Positions 5,410 to 11,915 of a stretch of 12,042 nt of DNA are shown in pieces. The first letter of the stretch is position 1; every line of letters starts with the position of its first letter. The stretch is from positions 1-12,042 of the forward strand of contig JACCVS010000429.1 in NCBI GenBank assembly GCA_013698055.1, read 5' to 3'. The translations under genes were made by a program, and so were the position numbers. The notes beneath the pieces are model-generated. The model did no database searches. It was not told the DNA's origin and saw nothing but the letters and a program-made list of their open reading frames with translations. The DNA comes from Acidobacteriota bacterium (GTDB taxonomy: Bacteria; Acidobacteriota; Blastocatellia; Pyrinomonadales; Pyrinomonadaceae).

Positions 5410-6969
5410 TTAGTTTGTGGGAATGGTGATGCCGATTGATTCCAAAAATTTAGTAGGCCGGGCACCGCCGATCAGAGCGAGGATGTAATCATTCGCAATT
5501 TTCTCTTTCTCCTCTTCCGTGCGCGCGTTCATTAGAACAACTTCGCCCCCCCGAATTTCTTTGATGCTCATGCCGAAGTAAACCTTGACCTTGCCTTCGT
5601 CAATGCAGTGATAGATCTGCTGCTTGTTGCCGAACTTCACATCGTTCTTGAAATCAGTGCGGACGACCAGGGTGACATCGTTGATCTCTTCGGGCGGGAG
5701 AAATTCGATCCTGTCTCCGTTGCGCCGGGCGACCAGGTCTACCGCTGCCTCGACCGCCGAGTTGCCGCCGCCGACGACCACTATCTTCCTCCGTTTGAAC
5801 TCCTCCGGGTTGGACAGTTTATAAATCACCTTGTCTTCCAGGTTGCCGTTGCGCGTAATTTTGATCTCCTCGCCCGGCACCCCGAGCCTCATCGGCGTGC
5901 CGCGATTGCCGAGAGCGAGGACGACGCGGCGGGCTTGGTAGGTAAAGTGTTCCCGCGTTTTCTCCTTTTCCGTTTGGACCGTGAAGTAGTCGCCATCCGG
6001 CGCCCGTTTGACGACTTTGCAGCTCTCTTCTTCATTTATTACCACGCCGTTACTCATCATCGTGCCCAGCCATGATTCGAGAATTCTCTCGCGCTGCTCG
6101 CCAGCGCCTGCGACACGGATTCCACCGCGTGCTTCCATCGCATCAGGCTTGAAGAAGAGGTACTTGTTTTTAGGGTAGGCGACAATTGTCGCCAGCACCT
6201 TATCCTGTTCGATGCCGATGTATCGTAGATTGTGTAGGCGTGCCAGCACGGCTGCCGAGAGTCCGGCAGGGCCGATACCGATAATCGCCACGTCGTATTC
6301 GGCCTTAGGCTCAGGCGCGCCGTTCCTCATCTCTTCCGCGATGTACTTGATGACATCCGCGCCTTCGTTCGCAGCGTTCTTGATGAGCGGTGTGCCGGAA
6401 ACGTCGCCGATGATGTAGCAGCCGGGCACGTTCGTCATAAATCTTTCGTCGCGCGTCGGCACAGGACGCGGCTTGATTATCTTTGTCGTGTTGACGACGA
6501 TGCAGGCTTTGGGATTAACCGGGCACTCGACCTGACAAGAGGTATCTTCGGCGCACTGGTCGCGCGCGACCGGCGTGGCCAGATTATCCACCATCGCCAG
6601 CACGTCGTGCGGGCAGGCGTCAACGCAGGCATGGCAGCCGATGCAGCGATCCGTGATGATGACCGGGTGCGGATAGTCAGGCCCGTCGGGGTCAAACTTT
6701 TCAAGTAACTCTTTCGAGAGTTGAATCCTTTGCGCGTTCGAGTCAATGTGTTCCTCGACAGGTTCTTCGAGCAGACGGCGCTCCTGCCTCGCATCGCGAA
6801 GCGCAAACACAATGCCGATTAGGAGCAGAAAAACAGTGATGCCAGCCCAGCCGTACCAGGGCAAACCGCCAAAATAACTTCTGAACAAAGAATCTCCGGT
6901 GAAAAATTGATTGATCGCCAGAAGCAGCGCCAGAAGTGTGACGATGATGAGCAACTGCGACTTTTTCAT
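5410..6969 (-). CDS. Membrane-anchored ferredoxin-flavoprotein oxidoreductase, TrxR-like with permuted FAD motifs
   Basis: The protein is 519 residues. Two hydrophobic segments (about 4-22 and 37-57), the second followed by Arg-rich sequence, should form a hairpin anchor with the rest in the cytoplasm. Cys109, 112, 115 and 119 (CxxCxxCxxxCP) bind a 4Fe-4S cluster; Cys139, 145, 149 and 156 probably serve a second. Next comes NVPGCYIIGDV at 180-190, which resembles the FAD-binding Gly-Asp box that normally closes thioredoxin-reductase-type proteins. Then follow an N-terminal-type FAD fold motif (GIGPAG, 231-236) and an NAD(P) fold motif (GGGNSA, 400-405). The chain ends after ALIGGARPTKF with no second Gly-Asp box. 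The redox CxxC of thioredoxin reductase is absent. It likely passes electrons between NAD(P)H and Fe-S partners. It lies 17 bp after the FHA-heptaheme gene, in one operon. AAGG stands only 2 bases before the ATG, a poor spacing. Confidence 0.82.
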   Translation of the reverse strand: MKKSQLLIIVTLLALLLAINQFFTGDSLFRSYFGGLPWYGWAGITVFLLLIGIVFALRDARQERRLLEEPVEEHIDSNAQRIQLSKELLEKFDPDGPDYPHPVIITDRCIGCHACVDACPHDVLAMVDNLATPVARDQCAEDTSCQVECPVNPKACIVVNTTKIIKPRPVPTRDERFMTNVPGCYIIGDVSGTPLIKNAANEGADVIKYIAEEMRNGAPEPKAEYDVAIIGIGPAGLSAAVLARLHNLRYIGIEQDKVLATIVAYPKNKYLFFKPDAMEARGGIRVAGAGEQRERILESWLGTMMSNGVVINEEESCKVVKRAPDGDYFTVQTEKEKTREHFTYQARRVVLALGNRGTPMRLGVPGEEIKITRNGNLEDKVIYKLSNPEEFKRRKIVVVGGGNSAVEAAVDLVARRNGDRIEFLPPEEINDVTLVVRTDFKNDVKFGNKQQIYHCIDEGKVKVYFGMSIKEIRGGEVVLMNARTEEEKEKIANDYILALIGGARPTKFLESIGITIPTN

Positions 6970-6986
6970 GGCCTTAAAGTTTTCAG

Positions 6987-8471
6987 CTATCGAACATCGG
7001 GCACTTCTGTCCGAAGGTTAAGCAGAGAAGGTGCCCAATGCACGTCCTTGAGATGCTGGACATGACAGGACGTGCAGCTCGGCGTTTCCGCTCCTCCTGC
7101 GAAGCGTGTAGGTTCGTTGAAGACCTGGGCGTTGTGACACCGTGCGCAGGACGCGCGCGGGGATGTGCGATCAACATTGGTGCCCATATAGCCGGTCTTA
7201 TGGCAACTACTGCATGACAATACTTTGTTGACCCCACTGTCGTCATCAATCCCCTCGATTCCGGCGACGACGCGAACGCGGTCAACATGGATGGCGTGAA
7301 ATTGCAAATTACGCCACCGTTCTGTCTGGTTCGGAGTAGCCCTGTTCTCTTTCAGGAACGCAACGATTTCAGGCTTCGCCGCCAGTTCCTCTTCGTCCAG
7401 CCCCTTCCAGACCCAAACCCCATTGTTGACCGGATACCCGTAACTCCCCCCGTGCGGGGTGTGGACGCTCCGACCGTTATAAAGATTCTTATTGTCGTCT
7501 GCGTGGCACTGCGAGCAAGCTTCAAGCGCGGCGTTCATCGGCCTGAAATCCTCGCCCCGATGTTCGGTGTGGCAGGCGGTGCACGTGATGCCTGCCTCAC
7601 GATGCGCGCGGGTAATGGTGGCCGAGAAGTTTTCGGTCTGATGACAGGCCGCGCAGTTTGCATTCATTTTTTCCCTATTCGCTATGCTCGGTCCGAGAGC
7701 ATGGCAGGAAGTACAAGAATTGCCGTTTGGTTGTCTGGCAATCGCGGGCGTTAAAGTGAAGGCTTCCCTGGTATGCGGAGCGGAAGTCGGCCTGGGAGCG
7801 AAGAGGGTTTTATATTTGAAGGCGGCCACCGCCGCGAGAGTTCCGAAGAAGACGAAGACCCAAACGAAGATACTGAAAGGCCAGGGGCGGACGAGGTCCC
7901 TGGTCGGCCTCCAATTAAATCGCGCCTTACCGAGTCGGGGAGGCATTCGTGGATGAAGGGGAGAGGGGCGGCCCGCCTTTTCCCGCGTGCGCTTACCCCA
8001 GTATACCTGGAGCGCGTTAACCGCCCCGTAGGGGTTAATGGTCGGGCTTTCTATGGCCGAGTGTCTATTGCGGGCCTCCGTCTCATGTCGCCCTTCTCGT
8101 TCACCGGGGTTGAGAGCAAGCTGACGACTAATCCTGATCCTGAGCGTCTCGCTGTCCAGCTCGATCTCCTCAATATTGAGGAGGAAGGGACCAATTAGAA
8201 TCTCATCGCCGGTGGCCAGCGCCTCCGCCTCATTAAAAGGAATCAGCCTGCCGTTCAGTGCCGTCGCGCTCGACCCGCTAAGATTGGTGAGGTAAAAATA
8301 CCCTTCTATCTCGTTGATGCCCGCGTGGAGGCGCGAAACGGTCGGGTGGTTAAGCCAGACATCGGAATCCGGCAGCCGACCGATCCTCAGCCCGTCGCTG
8401 ATGATTGTCTTAGCCTCTTCGGCGCGGCCCTCGCGGGTAATGATGAATGTGCTTTGCTGTATTCTACTCAT
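6987..8471 (-). CDS. FHA domain - transmembrane helix - heptaheme cytochrome c fusion
   Basis: The protein is 494 residues. Residues about 20-100 form an FHA domain with the key residues in place: Gly31-Arg32, Ser46-Arg47 and His49, and Asn73-Gly74. FHA domains bind phosphothreonine peptides. After a polar, probably disordered linker (about 110-195), one hydrophobic helix at 198-218 crosses the membrane. The C-terminal part has seven CxxCH motifs starting at residues 253, 273, 297, 319, 420, 442 and 466, with a 96-residue gap between hemes 4 and 5. Heme attachment takes place in the periplasm, so FHA faces the cytoplasm and the hemes face out. The fusion suggests recruitment or gating of electron transfer by a Ser/Thr kinase; no kinase gene is in the window. 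It lies 119 bp downstream of the cNMP/Fe-S gene and 17 bp before the flavoprotein gene. The Shine-Dalgarno match is weak (AGG, 8 bases before the ATG). Confidence 0.88.
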   Translation of the reverse strand: MSRIQQSTFIITREGRAEEAKTIISDGLRIGRLPDSDVWLNHPTVSRLHAGINEIEGYFYLTNLSGSSATALNGRLIPFNEAEALATGDEILIGPFLLNIEEIELDSETLRIRISRQLALNPGEREGRHETEARNRHSAIESPTINPYGAVNALQVYWGKRTREKAGRPSPLHPRMPPRLGKARFNWRPTRDLVRPWPFSIFVWVFVFFGTLAAVAAFKYKTLFAPRPTSAPHTREAFTLTPAIARQPNGNSCTSCHALGPSIANREKMNANCAACHQTENFSATITRAHREAGITCTACHTEHRGEDFRPMNAALEACSQCHADDNKNLYNGRSVHTPHGGSYGYPVNNGVWVWKGLDEEELAAKPEIVAFLKENRATPNQTERWRNLQFHAIHVDRVRVVAGIEGIDDDSGVNKVLSCSSCHKTGYMGTNVDRTSPRASCARCHNAQVFNEPTRFAGGAETPSCTSCHVQHLKDVHWAPSLLNLRTEVPDVR

Positions 8472-8590
8472 TTAACCAACCTGAGAACATCAGGCGTAAG
8501 ATGAGCGGCTTTCATTTAACTATGAGCTCAGGCCATTAGGCTCCACAAATCCGTCGCCTGACAACTCTTCGGCGCGCATTCCTTCAATCA

Positions 8591-11089
8591 TCAGACACTG
8601 AAGAGAACAACGTCGATGACGTGAATGGTCATCAGCGCCAGCATAATCGAAGCCGAAACGACGTGCGGCGCGAGCCAGAGTTTGAGCAGTTGATGCAAGT
8701 AGATGAGCGAATCCACACGCCTGAGGGTGACCGTCGCTTCAACCGCCTCCATTAAGGAACGGCGGGCCTGCGCGTCGCTCAGGCGCTCGGCGTCTTCCCT
8801 GAAGTCTTCGCGCGCCTCGGCCAGTATCTTCGTCAGGTCTTCACGTCGCACGTACTGCCGTAAAAGATAACGCAATGAGAAGAATCGCTTCCGCATTTTC
8901 ACCTTGACGAGGTGACACAGCTCATCATTGCTAGTGTCGATCAGGCTGAGCGTCTCGCGCAGTTCCCCGCGGCGGGCGCGCAGGTCTTCGATGAGCAGCG
9001 GATCACCCTCGATACTTGTCATGATGCGCGGCACGATTTTGTAGCAACTGATCCCGAAGAGGCCGGAGACGATCACCACATCAAGCGAGACCATCAGCAG
9101 GGAAGTCAGCAGACCGCCCGAGTGTCGACTGCCGTGTAGCAGGAGCACGATGGCTGCGATTAGCCCCAGGTAGACATGCGCCAACATCCAGTAGCGCAGG
9201 GGGCCTGCCCGCCGCCTGTAAATCTGTTTGCGAGCCGGGTAGGTCATAATGCACGCGACACCGCCCAGACCGACTAGGCCCGTAATCCACCGCACGGTCA
9301 GCCACGTACCCGCGAGATGCCCGTCCAGCGTATATCGGCGCAGGGCCCACAGCGTCGCCCACGTGATAGCGATGATCGCCGCGATGCCGCCCAGGTGAAA
9401 GAGTCTGGCCGGGATGTCGCGCTTATGGATGTTGCGCCCGATGGCGTGCGTCTGGTCCTGGAAGATGATGCCGATGCTGTTCTTCGCTTCGCTGAAGTAC
9501 TCGCGCGGGTTGACGCGCACGAGAGCGCCCGTCGGACAGTTCTCCTGGCATGAGTAAGCTGCTTTCTTTGCCCCCGGCGGATTCATCGGCGTGTTCTCGC
9601 ACAGGTTACATTTAATCGCCAGCAAATCTTCTGTCGCTGTGACGGCGGGAGGTTCCGCCGGAGGAGCCAGACTGAGCCAGTGTTTGAGTTTACCGAAGAG
9701 CCTGGGCGGTGGAGGCAAGGAGGGTTTGCGCGGGATCATCGAGATGGCGTTATACGGACACTGCGTCGCACAATCGCCGCACCCGATACATGTCTGCGGG
9801 TTAATATCAATGTGCCCTTCCGAGAAACGCCCAATGGCCCCCGTCGGGCAGCCGGTCAAACATTCAGGATCCTGGCAGTGGAGGCAAACTGACGGTAACA
9901 AAACGTGCTGGATTGATTGACTCTTTGGTTTGACGGGGCGACCGATGTGTATGCCGCGCCGTAGGAGCCTTGATTGCCCGTGGACCTTGTGACAGGCGAG
10001 CGAGCAATTCCCGCAACGGATACACAGGTCCATGTCCATGACGAGCAGGTTCGTGCCATCAATGATGCCGGTAGTAATCTCTTTTCCGGCAGCCGCCACG
10101 CTTCTCTTGTCAGAGGGCGGCTCCGGTGGTTTGTTATCGGCTTCCGAGAACTGCGGAAAATATTCCTCCATCATTTTGACGAGCGCGGGGTCGGATCGCA
10201 GGCGCGAGATCACGAGTTCTAACACCTCCGTGCGTGCCATTGTTGTCGCGGTATAATTCCAAGCGGTTTGGTCTTTTCCGAAGACAGCATCAAGCCCGAG
10301 CCAATTGCCCCCGCCGAGAAAATCCAGCCCCACATCCTCATCCAATTCCATGACCATCTCAGCCAGCTTCGGGTTGGAAGCCAGGCCGCGCACCATCTCC
10401 AGGTTCGAAGAAATGCCGCGCACGCGCCGGACCCAGCCGCGCTTAATAAAAACAAGCCGGTTAAGCGGGTCCCCCTCCTGGAAAAGGGTATGATCCTTGG
10501 CGTACACCGCGAATCGCGCGGCATCCTTAAACTTCGTGAGTAGCTCTGGACTGAAGGAGTTGTGGGTCGCTTCCTGCACCTCTAACAGCGTACGATCGAG
10601 GCCGTAATGACGATAATTCCTGTCGAGCAGGTGGCCGAACTTCTCCAATTTTCGGAGGAGGCGGAGCGCCGGACGTTGAATTTCGATGACCCTGGCTTCC
10701 GCCGTCGGTGATACCACTACTGTCGCACTGCGCGGTTGTCCGGCGAGCACAGACATCTCGCCGAAACTATTTTGTGGCTCGATCTCCCCAACCTTACTGC
10801 TTACCCCGTGCTCGTTATTGACGTACACGTCCAACTTGCCGTCAACCAGAATGTAAAAGCTGTTACCTCCCCAGTCGCCCTCTCGGATGATCTCTTCACC
10901 AGATTTGTAAACAAGCAAACGCGCATAAGGCCCGACCCTCTGGTCGGCGTAGACTCGGCCATAAACGATTACTTCAAGGTCCAACTCATACTTAAAATGG
11001 TCTTCGTGTCTGTCGACCAACTCAGAGATGATGCCGCTCTTGCGGATGGCCTCGAGAATCGCGTCGTGGTTTTTGATTTCGCGGGGCAT
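8591..11089 (-). CDS. cNMP-binding / 4Fe-4S / b-heme membrane oxidoreductase
   Basis: The protein is 832 residues. Residues about 57-140 are a cyclic-nucleotide-binding domain with an intact phosphate cassette: Phe109-Gly-Glu111, then Pro119-Arg120-Ser-Ala-Thr. A second such domain (about 185-300) lacks the Glu and Arg and is probably unable to bind ligand. Residues 356-518 hold four cysteine groups typical of DMSO-reductase-type Fe-S subunits: 356/359/362/366, 402/405/410/414, 434/437/440/444 and 494/497/514/518. Five hydrophobic helices follow (about 563-582, 597-616, 634-652, 660-682, 805-829). His638/His652 and His809/His823 are pairs 14 apart, as in ferric-reductase-type proteins that hold two b hemes between two helices. 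A charged, largely helical insert (about 690-800) lies before the last helix. It probably moves electrons between cytoplasmic Fe-S carriers and the membrane or periplasm, with a cyclic nucleotide as input. It is first in a three-gene operon. AGG is the only weak ribosome site. Confidence 0.85.
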   Translation of the reverse strand: MPREIKNHDAILEAIRKSGIISELVDRHEDHFKYELDLEVIVYGRVYADQRVGPYARLLVYKSGEEIIREGDWGGNSFYILVDGKLDVYVNNEHGVSSKVGEIEPQNSFGEMSVLAGQPRSATVVVSPTAEARVIEIQRPALRLLRKLEKFGHLLDRNYRHYGLDRTLLEVQEATHNSFSPELLTKFKDAARFAVYAKDHTLFQEGDPLNRLVFIKRGWVRRVRGISSNLEMVRGLASNPKLAEMVMELDEDVGLDFLGGGNWLGLDAVFGKDQTAWNYTATTMARTEVLELVISRLRSDPALVKMMEEYFPQFSEADNKPPEPPSDKRSVAAAGKEITTGIIDGTNLLVMDMDLCIRCGNCSLACHKVHGQSRLLRRGIHIGRPVKPKSQSIQHVLLPSVCLHCQDPECLTGCPTGAIGRFSEGHIDINPQTCIGCGDCATQCPYNAISMIPRKPSLPPPPRLFGKLKHWLSLAPPAEPPAVTATEDLLAIKCNLCENTPMNPPGAKKAAYSCQENCPTGALVRVNPREYFSEAKNSIGIIFQDQTHAIGRNIHKRDIPARLFHLGGIAAIIAITWATLWALRRYTLDGHLAGTWLTVRWITGLVGLGGVACIMTYPARKQIYRRRAGPLRYWMLAHVYLGLIAAIVLLLHGSRHSGGLLTSLLMVSLDVVIVSGLFGISCYKIVPRIMTSIEGDPLLIEDLRARRGELRETLSLIDTSNDELCHLVKVKMRKRFFSLRYLLRQYVRREDLTKILAEAREDFREDAERLSDAQARRSLMEAVEATVTLRRVDSLIYLHQLLKLWLAPHVVSASIMLALMTIHVIDVVLFSV

Positions 11090-11132
11090 AGAGAAGCCTA
11101 ATTTGTTTAGAGGAATTGTCGGAAATCAAAAG

Positions 11133-11160
11133 CCGCCGAAGCGGAATAGCAGCTTCTATT
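11133..11160 (-). other. Two abutting hairpins in the leader of the cNMP/Fe-S gene
   Basis: On the minus strand, AATAG and CTATT (11145-11160, 6-nt loop) are followed directly by CCGC-TTCG-GCGG (11133-11144), a short stem closed by a stable UUCG tetraloop, then by CTTTTGATTT. It lies about 45 nt before the start codon. It could stabilise the messenger or act as a weak attenuator. Confidence 0.35.
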
Positions 11161-11190
11161 AGCGGTACATCGCAGTATTTTGCGGATGTA

Positions 11191-11199
11191 TTTATACCA
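11191..11199 (-). promoter_or_regulatory. Candidate extended -10 promoter of the three-gene operon
   Basis: On the minus strand this reads TGGTATAAA, an extended -10 form (TGn before TATAAA). The -35 region is only T-rich. Transcription would start near 11184, leaving a leader of roughly 95 nt that includes the two hairpins. Confidence 0.35.
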
Positions 11200-11236
11200 T
11201 TAATTGGCTAAGAAAAAATAGGGTTTGGTTGATTAG

Positions 11237-11273
11237 GCGTAGCGTGATAAAGGTTGAACAAGATTCGCTACGC
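11237..11273. repeat. Perfect 8-bp inverted repeat with 21-bp spacer
   Basis: GCGTAGCG at 11237-11244 and CGCTACGC at 11266-11273. It lies between the XRE gene and the promoter of the cNMP/Fe-S operon. It may be the transcription end of the XRE gene, although the T-rich run is 20 bases further on, or a two-site operator. Confidence 0.5.
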
Positions 11274-11313
11274 AATGATCACTTCTGGCGTTAGAGTCTC
11301 CTTAAGCTGACAG

Positions 11314-11346
11314 TGTTTCAATTTACTCGCGCTGTTTCAATTTACT
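11314..11346. repeat. 14-bp direct repeat, 19-bp period, across the 3' end of the XRE gene
   Basis: TGTTTCAATTTACT occurs at 11314-11327 and 11333-11346. The first copy contains the stop codon of the XRE gene. Since 19 is not a multiple of 3, the duplication changes the reading frame, so the present C-terminus (SKLKQRE) may be the result of a slippage event. Confidence 0.7.
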
Positions 11347-11562
11347 AATGAAATCCACTGGGTCGAACCCTATTGCCTTAGCCATCTCAAGAAATTCGAG
11401 TAAATCCACCCGTCGCAACCCGCGCTCGATCTTCGAAATAAAAGATTGTGGTCGACCCAGTTTCTCTCCCAGTTCTACCTGAGTGAGGCCCGACTCTTCA
11501 CGCGCTTCGATCAATAAAACTTTCAGACGCTCGTACTTCTTCTTAGATAATGGCAGCGTCAC
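11323..11562 (-). CDS. Small XRE-family helix-turn-helix transcription regulator
   Basis: The protein is 79 residues and nearly all DNA-binding domain. The helix-turn-helix covers about residues 25-50 (SGLTQVELGEKLGRPQSFIS), followed by KIERGLRRVD, the usual XRE/Cro pattern. A GAGGTG ribosome site stands 4 bases before the GTG start at 11560-11562. There is no sensor domain, so it resembles a phage-type repressor, a restriction controller or a solo antitoxin-like regulator; no partner toxin or methylase gene is next to it. A 19-bp palindrome 28 bp upstream is a good candidate for its own operator. It is transcribed towards the cNMP/Fe-S operon from 233 bp upstream, but nothing shows that it controls that operon. 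The 3' end is affected by a short tandem duplication. Confidence 0.85.
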   Translation of the reverse strand: MTLPLSKKKYERLKVLLIEAREESGLTQVELGEKLGRPQSFISKIERGLRRVDLLEFLEMAKAIGFDPVDFISKLKQRE

Positions 11563-11589
11563 GGGTCACCTCAAAAAAACCCTTTTGAT

Positions 11590-11608
11590 ATAAACCGTTT
11601 TGGTTTAT
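11590..11608. promoter_or_regulatory. Palindromic operator candidate upstream of the XRE gene
   Basis: ATAAACC, 5 bp (GTTTT), GGTTTAT: a perfect 7-bp inverted repeat. On the minus strand a GATAAT box (11607-11612) overlaps its edge, so a bound regulator would cover the XRE promoter. Autoregulation is the simplest reading. A second, weaker inverted repeat, ACAGTT 11645-11650 with AACTGT 11663-11668, lies nearer the divergent exonuclease gene. Confidence 0.5.
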
Positions 11609-11707
11609 TATCTGCCTGGGATTTTATCTACGCGACAATGTGCAACAGTTAAAATTCAATCCAACTGTCAAAACGGGTGAGTCTATCGAAGAACGGGAGT
11701 GATCACA

Positions 11708-11915
11708 ATGGTTATGAGGATTTTCTGCGACATCGAAACTCTTCCGATTGATAAGGAATTGCTCGCTCTGTTTCCGAAAGTCTGTGCCAGTAGCGAGGAT
11801 GAGTATCAGAAATTAGCTCTGACTGGCGAATACGGGCGCGTCCTGACCATTGGTGTAATCGTCGAGGTGGATGGAGCGATCACGCATTGCGGCTGCCTCG
11901 GGCGCGACCGGCAGA
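11708..11915 (+). pseudogene. DnaQ-like 3'-5' exonuclease gene, 5' fragment
   Basis: The ATG at 11708 has GGGAG 8 bases upstream and is preferred over the GTG at 11699. About 69 residues follow, starting MVMRIFCDIETLP; the Asp-x-Glu in DIET is the first metal-binding motif of DnaQ/RNase H-like exonucleases. The segment to GCLGRDRQT is consistent with the N-terminal third of a predicted 3'-5' exonuclease of this superfamily. After about 11912 the frame continues to 12034 but with sequence that belongs, in another frame, to a transposase. The remaining exonuclease motifs are missing, so this copy should be inactive. The exact break point could be a few bases to either side. Confidence 0.65.

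Noticed and set aside
5608..6075. A 155-codon plus-strand frame opposite the flavoprotein gene
   Set aside because: The minus-strand frame has clear FAD and NAD(P) motifs through this stretch; the plus-strand product has no recognisable feature.
6610..6645. CxxCH (CIGCH) motif in the flavoprotein as a heme site
   Set aside because: The Cys belong to a CxxCxxCxxxCP ferredoxin cluster in a cytoplasmic domain, where heme c is not attached.
8520..8579. A 19-codon minus-strand frame between the cNMP/Fe-S gene and the FHA gene
   Set aside because: AAGGA touches the ATG with no spacing, and there is nothing else to support translation of such a short frame.
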